Assembly (NCBI RefSeq): GCF_000519045.1
Contig: NZ_KI912532.1
Coordinates: forward strand, 868,001-932,000
Direction of reading: 5' to 3'
DNA from: Dechloromonas agitata is5
Lineage (GTDB): Bacteria; Pseudomonadota; Gammaproteobacteria; Burkholderiales; Rhodocyclaceae
DNA: 64,000 bases
Below, in pieces: positions 47,654-56,526 of this stretch. A program made the position numbers and the translations under genes. The number at the start of each line of letters is the position of its first letter. Position 1 is the stretch's first letter. The notes under the pieces are model-generated. The model was not told the origin of the DNA, ran no database searches, and worked only from the letters and a program-made list of their open reading frames with translations.

Positions 47654-48991
47654 ATGATGGAACAGCAGGCAAACAGGATCGAACGTCGGCAATGCGACGT
47701 GCTGGTCATCGGCGGCGGCCCGGCCGGCTGCACCGTGGCGCCCTTGCTGGCTGAGCAGGGGCATCGCGTCGTGATGCTGGAAAAAGCCCGCCATCCGCGT
47801 TTCCATATCGGCGAATCGCTGCTTCCGGCCAACCTGCCGCTGTTCGAGCGCATGGGCATTGCCGACGAAGTGAAGGCGATCGGCATGCTCAAGCCAGGCG
47901 CCGAATTCGTTTCGCCCCACCACGATGCGTCGTCGGTCTTTCATTTTGCCGAAGCCTGGGACAAGACGATGCCGTTCGCCTACCAGGTCAGGCGCGACGA
48001 GTTCGATACCATCCTGATCCGCAACGCGGCGCATCAGGGCGTCGAAGTCCATGAAGGCTGCAAGGCCAGGGGGGTCGATTTCCTGCCCGACCGGACGGTT
48101 CTCGTGCGGGCCCGCCACGACGATGGCAGCGAGATCGAATGGCACGCCCGTTTCCTGGTCGATGCCTCGGGCCGCGATACCTTCCTCGCCAACCGCTTCC
48201 AGATCAAGCATCGCAATCCCCGCCACAACAGTTCCGCCATTTACGGCCATTTCGCCGGGGCGAAGCGCAACCCGGGGCAGGCGGCCGGCAACATCACCAT
48301 CTTCTGGTTCGAACACGGCTGGTTCTGGTTCATCCCGATGCGCGACGACGTGACCAGCATCGGCATGGTGACCTGGCCGTACTACATGAAGACCAAGGGC
48401 GAGCGCAGCCTGGAGCAGTTCCTGCGCGACGGTATCGCGCAGTGCCCGAAACTGGCTGAACGCCTGGGCGAAGCCAAGCTGATCAACGAGGTCGAGGCGA
48501 CCGGTAATTTCTCCTACGTTTCCGAGCGCAACCACGGGGACAACTACGTGATGCTCGGCGACGCCTATGCCTTCATCGACCCGGTGTTTTCGTCCGGCGT
48601 GTTGCTCGCAATGAACAGCGGCGTGATCGCCGCCGAGGCGATCGACACCTGTCTGAAGACGCCGGCCAAGGCGGTAGCGGCGCTAAAGAAATTCGATGCC
48701 TTGATGAAGCACGGGCCGAAGGAGTTTTCCTGGTTCATCTACCGGGTGACCAATCCGATCATGCGCGACTTCTTCATGGGCCCGCGCAACCTGTTCCGCA
48801 CCAAGGAAGCCGTGCTCTCCATGCTGGCCGGCGACATATTCGGCAAGACGCCGATCTGGTCGTCGATCCGCGCCTTCAAGATGCTCTACTACATCGCCAA
48901 CATCCTGCAGCCCCGGCGCGCCTATCTGGGCTGGAAGCGGCGCCGTTTCAACATTCGCAAGGTCGACGACGACGTCGTTTACAACGCCTAG
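47654..48991 (+). CDS. FAD-dependent halogenase-like monooxygenase
   Basis: This 445-residue flavoprotein has the FAD-binding VIGGGPAGCTVAPLLAEQG near residue 18 and the motif WFWFIP near 218, which fits the W-x-W-x-I-P signature of flavin halogenases. A late block is DPVFSSGVLLAMNSG. Xanthomonadin pigments are brominated, and similar enzymes occur in those loci, so halogenation of the aryl head is plausible. AGG lies 6 bases before the ATG. The chorismatase-like gene overlaps its stop. A hydroxylase or reductase role cannot be excluded. Confidence 0.78.
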   Translation: MMEQQANRIERRQCDVLVIGGGPAGCTVAPLLAEQGHRVVMLEKARHPRFHIGESLLPANLPLFERMGIADEVKAIGMLKPGAEFVSPHHDASSVFHFAEAWDKTMPFAYQVRRDEFDTILIRNAAHQGVEVHEGCKARGVDFLPDRTVLVRARHDDGSEIEWHARFLVDASGRDTFLANRFQIKHRNPRHNSSAIYGHFAGAKRNPGQAAGNITIFWFEHGWFWFIPMRDDVTSIGMVTWPYYMKTKGERSLEQFLRDGIAQCPKLAERLGEAKLINEVEATGNFSYVSERNHGDNYVMLGDAYAFIDPVFSSGVLLAMNSGVIAAEAIDTCLKTPAKAVAALKKFDALMKHGPKEFSWFIYRVTNPIMRDFFMGPRNLFRTKEAVLSMLAGDIFGKTPIWSSIRAFKMLYYIANILQPRRAYLGWKRRRFNIRKVDDDVVYNA

Positions 48992-49992
48992 TGACGCTGC
49001 GACTCGTTTCTTCCCCGTCCGCCGTCGCCCGGCAAGCCGGTCACGAACTCGGCGGTGCGTTGCTCGGCGAACTGCCCGACGGTGCCGGCCCGGCTTGGCC
49101 AGTGCAGCGCATCTGCGCACCCCTGCTCGGCACCCGAGTGCCGGCAATGCACGAAACCTGGCTGAGCGATCTGCCGCTGCAGGCCGGGTGCAGTGAGGGT
49201 ATCGCCTGGTGCCGGACGGACGGCGTGCTCTACGGCGTACTCGAACTGGACGAAGCCGATTTTCCCGGAACGTCCGGCCGCTCGGCTTTGCAGGCGGCCA
49301 GCGCCGAAGCCTATCGCCGCCTGTTCCGCCTGCTCGACACACAGAACATGCCGCACCTGTGGCGGGTGTGGAACTACCTGGCCGACATCAACCTGGAAAC
49401 CGGCGGCCTGGAACGTTATCGTCAGTTCAATATCGGCCGCCAGGATGCCTTCCTCGCATGCCGGCGCGGTGCCACCGGCAACGTGCCGGCCGCCTGTGCC
49501 ATCGGCCTGGCCGGCGGGCCGCTCAGCATCGCCTTCATGGCCGGAACGACGCCCGCCGTGCCGGTCGAGAACCCGCGCCAGGTCAGCGCCTACAACTACC
49601 CGGCCGACTACGGCCCGCGCAGCCCGACCTTTTCCCGCGCTGTGCTGGCCTACCCGGCCGGTCAGGAGTTGCTGTTCGTTTCCGGTACGGCGAGCATTGT
49701 CGGGCACCAGACGGTGCACCCGGGCGACGTAGTCGCCCAGTGCCGGGAGAGCATGGCCAACATTGCCGCTGTCGTCGCCGAGGCCAACCGCTACTGCCGT
49801 TCGCCGGCCTTCGGCCTGGCTGCCCTGGGCTACCGGGTCTATGTCCGCCACGCCAACGATTTCGCCCGGGTGCGCGACACGCTGCAACCACTGATCGGCG
49901 GGGCCGAGGTGATTTATGTGCAGGCCGACATCTGCCGGGACGACCTGCTGCTCGAAATCGAGGCCTTTGCCTCGCATGCGCTGGAGAACTGA
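48991..49992 (+). CDS. Chorismatase-like enzyme (XanB2/FkbO/Hyg5 family)
   Basis: This 333-residue protein shows the chorismatase block: VENPRQVSAYNYPADYGPRS near residue 195, then ATFSR-like PTFSRA and LLFVSGTASIVGHQTVHPGD. Family members convert chorismate to 3- or 4-hydroxybenzoate, the starter of xanthomonadin-type aryl polyenes. The start is GTG overlapping the halogenase stop. Its position within the pigment locus supports a role in starter supply; the product (3- or 4-hydroxybenzoate) cannot be read from the sequence alone. Confidence 0.8.
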   Translation: MTLRLVSSPSAVARQAGHELGGALLGELPDGAGPAWPVQRICAPLLGTRVPAMHETWLSDLPLQAGCSEGIAWCRTDGVLYGVLELDEADFPGTSGRSALQAASAEAYRRLFRLLDTQNMPHLWRVWNYLADINLETGGLERYRQFNIGRQDAFLACRRGATGNVPAACAIGLAGGPLSIAFMAGTTPAVPVENPRQVSAYNYPADYGPRSPTFSRAVLAYPAGQELLFVSGTASIVGHQTVHPGDVVAQCRESMANIAAVVAEANRYCRSPAFGLAALGYRVYVRHANDFARVRDTLQPLIGGAEVIYVQADICRDDLLLEIEAFASHALEN

Positions 49993-49993
49993 C

Positions 49994-50839
49994 ATGGCTG
50001 GAAGGTGGATGACCGGCAAAGCGGCTGTGCTGCTTGCCCTGACCGGAATGATGGCGGCGGCCCAGGCAGCGGAAGACAAACCGCTGTGGGAACTCGGCGC
50101 CGGCGTCGCCGCCTTCAGTTTTCCGTCTTATCGCGGTTCGGACCAGAGCAACAATTTCCTGATGCCGGTGCCGCATTTCACCTACCACGGCCAATTCCTG
50201 AAGGCGGACCGGCATGGCGTGCGCGGCAGTTTCTTCGATTCCGACCGTCTCGACCTGACGGTGTCCGCCGCCCTGTCGCCGCCGGCAAACAGCGACGACA
50301 TCGCGGCGCGCACCGGGATGCCGGACCTCAAGGCAACCTTCGAGATCGGTCCGCAGATCGACCTCACCCTGTGGCGCTCGGCCAGCCGCGCCCGCTTCGT
50401 CAAGCTGCTGCTGCCCCTGCGCGCCGCCTTTACCGTCGAGGGTTCGCCCAAGGACATCGGCTGGGTGTTCCATCCCAAGCTGAACCTGGACATCACCGAC
50501 CTCCCCGGCCTGCCAGGCTGGAATCTGGGCCTGCTGGCTGGCCCGCTGTTTGGCGACCAGCGCCAGCATGCCTACTACTACTCGGTCGCCCCGCAATACG
50601 CCAGTGCTGCCCGTCCGGCCTACGAGGCGGGTGCCGGCTATGCCGGCATGCAATACCTGGCGGCCGTTTCCAAGCGCTTCCCGAGCTACTGGGTCGGTGC
50701 CTTCGTGCGCTACGACAACCTGGGCGGTGCCACCTTCGCCGACAGCCCGCTGGTTCGCCAGAAGGACTACGTGGCCGGCGGCATCGCCATCACCTGGATC
50801 CTCGGGGAATCCTCGACCCGCGTGAAGGTCGATGACTGA
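49994..50839 (+). CDS. MipA/OmpV-family outer membrane protein
   Basis: This 281-residue protein has a signal peptide (cleavage after AAQAA near residue 24) and alternating beta-strand sequence to a C-terminal aromatic/charged end, as in MipA/OmpV porin-like proteins. Early block WELGAGVAAFSFPSYRGSDQ is typical. It would sit in the outer membrane, where aryl polyenes are located. It follows the chorismatase gene by 1 base and overlaps the next gene by 8. Confidence 0.83.
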   Translation: MAGRWMTGKAAVLLALTGMMAAAQAAEDKPLWELGAGVAAFSFPSYRGSDQSNNFLMPVPHFTYHGQFLKADRHGVRGSFFDSDRLDLTVSAALSPPANSDDIAARTGMPDLKATFEIGPQIDLTLWRSASRARFVKLLLPLRAAFTVEGSPKDIGWVFHPKLNLDITDLPGLPGWNLGLLAGPLFGDQRQHAYYYSVAPQYASAARPAYEAGAGYAGMQYLAAVSKRFPSYWVGAFVRYDNLGGATFADSPLVRQKDYVAGGIAITWILGESSTRVKVDD

Positions 50840-51614
50840 TCGCCGCCCGGGCGGCAATCCGCTGTGGGCTGTGTACGAGACCATCGCGATGGTCATCGGG
50901 CTGGGCACGCTGGCGCTGATCTGCCTGGGCTGGCTGCCCTTTGCCCTGCTTCTGCGTCCGCTGCTGCCGCGCCGCCGGGCGCAGGCCATCGGGCGTGGCT
51001 TCATCGCGAACGGTTTCCGCTGCTATCTGCGCATCCTGGAAATCTGCTGTGCCTGCCGTTTCGATCTGGGCGAACTCGATCGCCTGCGCGATGAGGGCCC
51101 GCTGATCGTTGCCGCCAATCACCCCTCGCTGCTCGATGCGGTGATGATCGTCTCCCGTCTGCCCAATGCGGTGTGCGTCATGAAGGCGTCGCTGATGGAC
51201 AACCTGCTGTTCGGCGCGGCGGCCCGCCTCGCCCGCTACATCCGCAACGACGCGCCGCTGGCGATGATCCTCAATGCCCGCCAGGCCTTGCAGGACGGCG
51301 CCCGGCTGGTCATCTTCCCGGAGGGGACGCGCACCGGCAACTTCCCGCTCGATCCCTGTTCGCCGAGCACCGGCCTGATCGCCAATCGGGCGCGGGTGCC
51401 GGTGCAGACCGTGCTGATCGAGTTCTCGACGCCCTATCTCGGCAAGGCCTGGCCGCTTTTTCGCCGGCCGCAACTGCCGCTGACCTGCCGCATTCGCCTT
51501 GGCCGCCGGTTTGCGCCGCCAACCGACGTGCAGGCCTTTACCGGCGAACTGGAAGCCTATTTCCGGGCCGAACTGGGCGACAATGGCGGCTCGCCGGCCT
51601 GCCGCCCCGCCTGA
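50832..51614 (+). CDS. 1-acyl-glycerol-3-phosphate acyltransferase-like protein
   Basis: This 260-residue membrane acyltransferase has the N-H-x4-D motif (NHPSLLD near residue 97) and FPEGTR near 160. One strong N-terminal membrane helix anchors it. In aryl polyene loci such enzymes are thought to attach the polyene acyl chain to a lipid or sugar carrier. It overlaps the OmpV-type gene upstream. Confidence 0.85.
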   Translation: MTDRRPGGNPLWAVYETIAMVIGLGTLALICLGWLPFALLLRPLLPRRRAQAIGRGFIANGFRCYLRILEICCACRFDLGELDRLRDEGPLIVAANHPSLLDAVMIVSRLPNAVCVMKASLMDNLLFGAAARLARYIRNDAPLAMILNARQALQDGARLVIFPEGTRTGNFPLDPCSPSTGLIANRARVPVQTVLIEFSTPYLGKAWPLFRRPQLPLTCRIRLGRRFAPPTDVQAFTGELEAYFRAELGDNGGSPACRPA

Positions 51615-51625
51615 ATCCCGCCGCC

Positions 51626-52393
51626 ATGCCCGTCCGTTCATCGACCCATCTCGTCCTGATTCCCAGCTACAACCCCGGCCTGCCGGTGCTCGACACGGTG
51701 CGCGCCGCCCGGGCGCAGTGGGCACCGGTCTGGGTCGTGGTCGATGGCAGCACCGACGGCACGGCCGAGCAGTTGCAGGCCCTGGCGGCGGGCGACGACG
51801 ACCTGCGGGTGATCGTGCTGCCGGAAAACCGCGGCAAGGGCGCCGCCGTGCTCGAAGGCATCACGCAGGCTGCGGCATTGGGCTACACGCACGCCCTGAC
51901 CATGGATTCCGACGGCCAGCACCCGGCCGAGTTGATCCCCACCTTCATGGCCGCGTCGCAGGCCGCGCCGGAACGGATGGTGCTCGGCAAGCCGGTCTTC
52001 GGGCCGGAGGCGCCGGCCCTCCGCGTCAATGGCCGCAAGGTGTCGAACGGCTGGGCCAACCTCGAAACGCTGTGGATGGGCATCGGCGATTCGCTGTACG
52101 GCTTTCGCGTCTATCCCATCGCGCCGCTGGTCAGCATCATGCGCGGCAACCGCTTCATGCGCCGCTTCGACTTCGACCCCGAAGCCGTCGTCCGCCTGTG
52201 CTGGGCCGGCGTGCGGCCGCTCAACCTCGACGCGCCGGTACGCTACCTGTCCGCGGCGGAAGGCGGCGTCTCGCACTTCAAGTACCTGCGCGACAACGCA
52301 CTGCTCACCTGGATGCATACCCGGCTCTTCATCGGCTTCGTGCTGCGCCTGCCGCGCCTGCTGATCCGCTACCTGATGGCCGGCACCGAATGA
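51626..52393 (+). CDS. Glycosyltransferase family 2
   Basis: This 255-residue enzyme has the GT2 start VLIPSYNPG, the DGSTDGT block and the D-x-D-like DSDGQHP near residue 95. It would transfer a sugar onto a lipid or pigment carrier. In E. coli-type ape loci a similar glycosyltransferase is found with an acyltransferase, here as separate adjacent genes. The antiporter gene overlaps its stop by 4 bases. Confidence 0.88.
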   Translation: MPVRSSTHLVLIPSYNPGLPVLDTVRAARAQWAPVWVVVDGSTDGTAEQLQALAAGDDDLRVIVLPENRGKGAAVLEGITQAAALGYTHALTMDSDGQHPAELIPTFMAASQAAPERMVLGKPVFGPEAPALRVNGRKVSNGWANLETLWMGIGDSLYGFRVYPIAPLVSIMRGNRFMRRFDFDPEAVVRLCWAGVRPLNLDAPVRYLSAAEGGVSHFKYLRDNALLTWMHTRLFIGFVLRLPRLLIRYLMAGTE

Positions 52394-53589
52394 ATACGAC
52401 GGAAATCTTCCTGATCGCCATGACGATCATCTTCACCGTTCCCTGGCTGATCTGGCGCCTCGGACGGACCGATTACTACGCGCCGCTCGTCGTCGTCCAG
52501 ATCATCACTGGCATCCTGCTCGGGCCGGGCATCCTCGGCAAGGTCTTCCCCGACTACTACGGCTTCGTCTTCAACCCGGCCGTCGTCCAGTCGCTGAACG
52601 GCATCGCGTGGTGGGCGGTGATGCTGTTCGTGATGATCGCCGGCGTCGAGCTCGACCTCAGGAAGGCCTGGGCGCATCGCCGCGAGAGCGGCATCACCGC
52701 TGGCCTGGCGCTCGGCACGCCGCTCCTCTTCGGCTGTCTGGCTGCCGCGCTGCTGCTCGGCTTCGATGGCTGGATGGGGCGGCAGGCGCAGACCTGGCAA
52801 TTCGTCGTCGGCGTCGGCATGGCCTGTGCGGTGACCGCGCTGCCCATCCTGATCCTGCTTATGGAGAAGCTCGACATCCTGCGCCAGCCCATCGGCCAGC
52901 GCATCCTGCGCTATGCCAGCCTGGACGACATTGCCATCTGGGGCGTCCTGGCCCTGATCCTGATGGACTGGGAGCGCATCGGCCGGCAGGGGGCTTTCCT
53001 CGTCGCCTTTTCCGTCGCCGCCTGGGGTTTTCACCGGCTGATGGTCCGGCTGGCCGAGCGCGACCGCTGGTATATCGCGCTGATCTGGCTGGCCGCCGTG
53101 GCCTTCGGCGCCGACTGGGCCGGGCTCCACTTCATGGTCGGCGCTTTCCTGGCCGGAGCGAGCATGGAAGCCGAGTGGTTCGACCAGGAGAAGATGGACC
53201 TGCTGCGTCACCACGTGCTGCTCGTCATCATGCCGGTCTTCTTCCTGAGCACTGGCCTGCGGACCAACTGGGAGGTCGGCGGGGCCGCCGTCTTCGTCGC
53301 CGCCGGCCTGCTGCTGGTTGCCTCGATCGCCGGCAAGCTGCTCGGCGTGCAACTGGCCGGCCGCATCCTGAAATGGGAAGCGGGTGAGGCGGGTATCATC
53401 GGCTGGTTGTTGCAGACCAAGGCGCTGATCATGATCATCTTTGCCAACATCCTGCTCGACAAGCAGATCATCACCAGCGAAACCTTCACTGCGCTGCTGC
53501 TCATGGCGGTGGCCAGTACCATGCTCACCGTGCCGGTCGTCGCGCCGCGGCTGGCCCGCCTGCCATCGCTGATCCGGCGCAGCGCCTGA
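52390..53589 (+). CDS. Cation:proton antiporter (CPA2 family)
   Basis: This 399-residue protein has about 11-13 membrane helices and CPA2 features: VVQIITGILLGPGILG, MLFVMIAGVELDL and ASLDDIAIWG, the last holding the paired acidic residues of the transport site (DD near residue 179). It exchanges Na or K for protons. Why it lies in the pigment operon is unclear; it is coupled to the GT2 gene (ATGA). Confidence 0.9.
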   Translation: MNTTEIFLIAMTIIFTVPWLIWRLGRTDYYAPLVVVQIITGILLGPGILGKVFPDYYGFVFNPAVVQSLNGIAWWAVMLFVMIAGVELDLRKAWAHRRESGITAGLALGTPLLFGCLAAALLLGFDGWMGRQAQTWQFVVGVGMACAVTALPILILLMEKLDILRQPIGQRILRYASLDDIAIWGVLALILMDWERIGRQGAFLVAFSVAAWGFHRLMVRLAERDRWYIALIWLAAVAFGADWAGLHFMVGAFLAGASMEAEWFDQEKMDLLRHHVLLVIMPVFFLSTGLRTNWEVGGAAVFVAAGLLLVASIAGKLLGVQLAGRILKWEAGEAGIIGWLLQTKALIMIIFANILLDKQIITSETFTALLLMAVASTMLTVPVVAPRLARLPSLIRRSA

Positions 53590-53599
53590 GGAGGAACGC

Positions 53600-53917
53600 A
53601 TGCCCTATGCACCGGAAACCCTGAGCCGCGCCCAGGTGGACGCCCTGCCCGGCCCGACGCTGCTCGAATTTGGCGCCAACTGGTGCGGCCACTGCCAGGC
53701 GGCGCAGGCACCCATCACCGCAGCCCTGCAAGGCCTGGCGGGCCTGCGCCACATCCGGGTCGAGGACGGCCCCGGCCGGCCGCTCGGGCGCAGCTACCGC
53801 GTCAAGCTGTGGCCGACGCTGATCCTGTTGCGTGACGGGCAGGAGATCGAGCGCCTGGTGCGCCCGGCGGATGCCGCAACGATTGCGACAGCCCTCGCCC
53901 GCCTGACTGGCGTCTGA
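53600..53917 (+). CDS. Thioredoxin-family protein
   Basis: This is a 105-residue thioredoxin-fold protein with active-site C29-G-H-C32 in ANWCGHCQ and the cis-proline segment KLWPTLIL. No signal peptide is seen, so it is cytoplasmic. It is the last gene of the rightward pigment-side run, 10 bp after the antiporter, with GAGG before the ATG. Confidence 0.88.
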   Translation: MPYAPETLSRAQVDALPGPTLLEFGANWCGHCQAAQAPITAALQGLAGLRHIRVEDGPGRPLGRSYRVKLWPTLILLRDGQEIERLVRPADAATIATALARLTGV

Positions 53918-53920
53918 GAC

Positions 53921-54169
53921 TCAGGCCGGCGGGCGACGCGCCTGCCAGGCCGCCAGTTCGGCCGGATCGATGAAGGTTTCCAGCCGGTTGATATTGCCCG
54001 GCAGCTGGTTGCCTTCCCATTGTTCCGTCGCCCAGCGCTTGACGTTGGCGTGCAGGTCGCCGTGTTCGATGGCATGGGCGAGTTCGACTTCGATGGCGTG
54101 GATGTCATCCGCTGCCGAACTCAGGGATTTTGCCGCGTCATGCAGGCTCAGCTGGTTTGTCACATTCAT
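53921..54169 (-). CDS. Small conserved-looking protein of unknown function
   Basis: This is an 82-residue protein, acidic and helical, with no recognised motif or signal peptide. AAGGAG lies a few bases before the ATG. It is convergent with the thioredoxin-like gene. The reading frame, ribosome site and codon use look real, but no function is claimed. Confidence 0.6.
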   Translation of the reverse strand: MNVTNQLSLHDAAKSLSSAADDIHAIEVELAHAIEHGDLHANVKRWATEQWEGNQLPGNINRLETFIDPAELAAWQARRPPA

Positions 54170-54236
54170 GATGCGCTCCTTGCCCGATCGGGTTCAGCCA
54201 CTGTAGCAGAGTGGCTGGTACCCGCCGAGGCCGGGC

Positions 54237-54953
54237 TCAGTAACGCGGATAGCGGGCGTTCTCGGCCTCGATGCGGCGCAGCGTCGCCTTTTCCTGAGCT
54301 AGCCGGCGCTCGGCTTCGTACACGCGTTGCTGCTCCTCGCGCAGGCGTTCCTGTTCCTGGCGCTGTGCCTCACGCTGGCGTTCCCTTTCAGCCTGCTGCT
54401 CGGCGCGCTGCACGTCACGCGATACCTGCCGGCCGTAAGCCAGGTCGCGTTCATGTTCGAGCCGGGCCCGGGCTTCCTCGCGCTGGCGCTGGTATTCCGC
54501 ATCGCGGGCTGCCCGCCGGTCGCGTTCGGCCTGTTCCCGTTCCTGCTGGGCGGCGATCTCGGCCTGCCGGACGGCAGCCGCCGCAGCCGCCTGCTCCCGT
54601 TCAAGGGCAGCCCTCTCGCGGTCGGCCTGGTATTTGGCGTAGCCCAGGCCGCAGGCACCGATCAACACGGCGAGCACAGCCAGGCGCAGGCGCGGCGATA
54701 CGGCCGGTTCCGGTGGACCGTCATCGGCCGTACGGGCAGCGAGCCGGGCATCGTAGGCCTGGCGGCGGACCGGGTCGGAGAGCGTGGCGTAGGCCTCGCG
54801 CAGGGCGATCAACTGGTTGGTGGCATCCTCGCCGCGCTCCGGGTCGCTGACCAGCGCCGCCTGGGTGTCCTGCAAGCGCCGATAACTGGCCGCGATGCTC
54901 TCCGGGCTGGCCGTCTGGCTGACTTCGAGCAGGTCATAGAGGGTCTTTGCCAT
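54237..54953 (-). CDS. J-domain (DnaJ-like) membrane protein
   Basis: This 238-residue protein starts with a J-like domain (TLYDLLEVSQTASPESIAASYRRL, then REAYATLSDPVRRQAYD). The usual HPD motif is not visible: where it is expected the sequence reads around DTQAALVSDPERG. One membrane helix (AVLAVLIGACGLGYA) lies near 135. The rest is a long charged coiled coil rich in E, R and Q. A loss of HPD would mean it does not stimulate Hsp70 in the normal way. Confidence 0.75.
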   Translation of the reverse strand: MAKTLYDLLEVSQTASPESIAASYRRLQDTQAALVSDPERGEDATNQLIALREAYATLSDPVRRQAYDARLAARTADDGPPEPAVSPRLRLAVLAVLIGACGLGYAKYQADRERAALEREQAAAAAAVRQAEIAAQQEREQAERDRRAARDAEYQRQREEARARLEHERDLAYGRQVSRDVQRAEQQAERERQREAQRQEQERLREEQQRVYEAERRLAQEKATLRRIEAENARYPRY

Positions 54954-54962
54954 GGCGGTTCC

Positions 54963-55295
54963 TCAGCGCGGGCGACGCGGGATATCCGCCGGGCTGGCCG
55001 GGCCGGGGACGACCAGCACGCCACCCGGCGTCCGCCGGTCGCGTTCGGCCTTGTATTCGAGTTCCTTCAACTGCGAGTGATTGCGCATGTGCTGCACCTC
55101 CGCCTGCCGGAGCTGGCTGCGGCTCACCCGGTCGGCCTGATGGTCCACCCGGTTGGCGTCGGCGGCGCAGGGCAGGTCGGAAATGATCGTTTTGCCGGCC
55201 TGCGTGCACTTATAAGTGGCGGCTGCCGCATTGCCGGTGAGCAGGCAGGCGGTCAGCGCCAGGGTACAGCCAATATGGATGCGCATTATTCTCAT
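54963..55295 (-). CDS. DUF4124-type secreted protein
   Basis: This 110-residue protein has a signal peptide (cleavage after NAAAA near residue 26) and the short domain TYKCTQAGKTIISDLPCA, typical of DUF4124 with its paired cysteines. It ends in a proline-rich tail. M at 55286 is an alternative start. It is followed by the J-domain gene on the same strand. Confidence 0.7.
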   Translation of the reverse strand: MRIMRIHIGCTLALTACLLTGNAAAATYKCTQAGKTIISDLPCAADANRVDHQADRVSRSQLRQAEVQHMRNHSQLKELEYKAERDRRTPGGVLVVPGPASPADIPRRPR

Positions 55296-55360
55296 TTACC
55301 CAAGATGATTTGGCGCGATTCTAGAGATTCCCGAGCGGGTCGGCAATCGGTGGCTGAACG

Positions 55361-56080
55361 TCAGATCATCCCGCCGTTGATCGAAATTACCTGCCCGGAA
55401 ATGTACGCCGCCCGGTCGGAGGCGAGGAAAGCAACGAGGTCGGCGACTTCTTCCGGCTGGCCGGCGCGTTTCATCGGCACCAGTTGCTTGATGGCATCGG
55501 TGTCGAAGGCGTTTTCGCTCATGTCGGTGGTGATGATGCCGGGAGCGACGGCGTTGACCGTGATGCCGCGACTGGCCAGTTCCAGGGCCAGCGATTTGCT
55601 GGCGGCGTGCAGGGCGCCCTTGGCGGCCGAGTAGTTGACCTGGCCGCGATTGCCGGCCAGGCCGGCGACCGACGTAATGGTGACGATGCGGCCCCAGCGG
55701 GTGCGGATCATCGGCATGGTCAGCGGTTGCGTGACGTTGTAGAAGCCGTTCAGCGAGACAGCGATGACCGAATCCCACTGCGTGCCGGACATGCCGGGGA
55801 AAACGGCATCGGCGTGGATGCCGGCATTGTTGACCAGGATCTGGATGGCACCGCTTTCGAGCAGTTTTTCCAGCGCGGCGGCGGTGGCGGTGCGGTCGGT
55901 GACGTCGAAGGTGACCGCTTCGGCGCTGCCGCCTGCTTGCCGGATGGTGGCGACGACCGCTTCGGCTTTATCCAGGCTGCGGTTGGCGTGCACGATGACG
56001 TGATGGCCGTCGGTGGCGAGGCGCCGGCAGATGGCGGCACCGATGCCACCGCTACCGCCGGTGACGAGGGCGCGTTTCAT
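55361..56080 (-). CDS. fabG: 3-oxoacyl-ACP reductase (ApeQ-type ketoreductase)
   Basis: This is a 239-residue short-chain dehydrogenase with the NADPH loop TGGSGGIG at 8-15 and catalytic S137, Y150 and K154. It would reduce the beta-keto group during polyene chain building. It is the last gene of the KS-CLF-DH-KR run and overlaps the dehydratase gene by 4 bases, matching the type II PKS gene order of aryl polyene loci. Confidence 0.92.
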   Translation of the reverse strand: MKRALVTGGSGGIGAAICRRLATDGHHVIVHANRSLDKAEAVVATIRQAGGSAEAVTFDVTDRTATAAALEKLLESGAIQILVNNAGIHADAVFPGMSGTQWDSVIAVSLNGFYNVTQPLTMPMIRTRWGRIVTITSVAGLAGNRGQVNYSAAKGALHAASKSLALELASRGITVNAVAPGIITTDMSENAFDTDAIKQLVPMKRAGQPEEVADLVAFLASDRAAYISGQVISINGGMI

Positions 56081-56526
56081 GGTTGCTCCTGGCTCAGGAC
56101 CGTGGCGTCGAGGACGACGGCGGCGCGGCCTTCGAGCAGGCAGCGGCCGGCGTGGCTGACGGAAAACTGGTAGAGGATGTGGTTGGCGTCGCCGGACAGG
56201 CGCTCGGCCGCGACCCGCAGTTCGTCGGCCAGATCGTCGAGGCGGGCGACATGCAGCGTCACGCCGCGCACGCTGGTCAGGTAGCCCTGGCGCGGTGTGC
56301 CGTCATCGCCGGCGAGCAGCGCGCCATGCACGGCCATGGCCTGCGCGGCGTATTCGATGCCGTTGGCGGCGCCCAGGCGGCCGTCGGCGCGCAGCGGGTT
56401 GGCCGGGTCGGCATGGCTGGTGGCGCGGCAGGTGATGCGCGCGTCGTCCCAGTCGAGCACCGCATCGAGCAGGCACATGCTGCCCTGGTGCGGGATGCGG
56501 GCGGCGATTCCGGCGCGGTCTAGCAC
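56077..56526 (-). CDS. 3-hydroxyacyl-ACP dehydratase (ApeP-type hotdog)
   Basis: This 149-residue protein starts LDRAGIAARIPHQGSMCLLDAV; IPHQGSM..LLD is the signature of the aryl-polyene dehydratase family, with the histidine expected to be catalytic. It removes water to form each double bond. The start is GTG at 56526, overlapping the stop of the KS-like gene. The longer in-frame extension overlaps that gene and is not used. Confidence 0.85.
   Translation of the reverse strand: MLDRAGIAARIPHQGSMCLLDAVLDWDDARITCRATSHADPANPLRADGRLGAANGIEYAAQAMAVHGALLAGDDGTPRQGYLTSVRGVTLHVARLDDLADELRVAAERLSGDANHILYQFSVSHAGRCLLEGRAAVVLDATVLSQEQP

Noticed and set aside
52369..53601. 410-residue open frame opposite the antiporter
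   Set aside because: Antisense shadow, extremely rich in Q, D, G and H.
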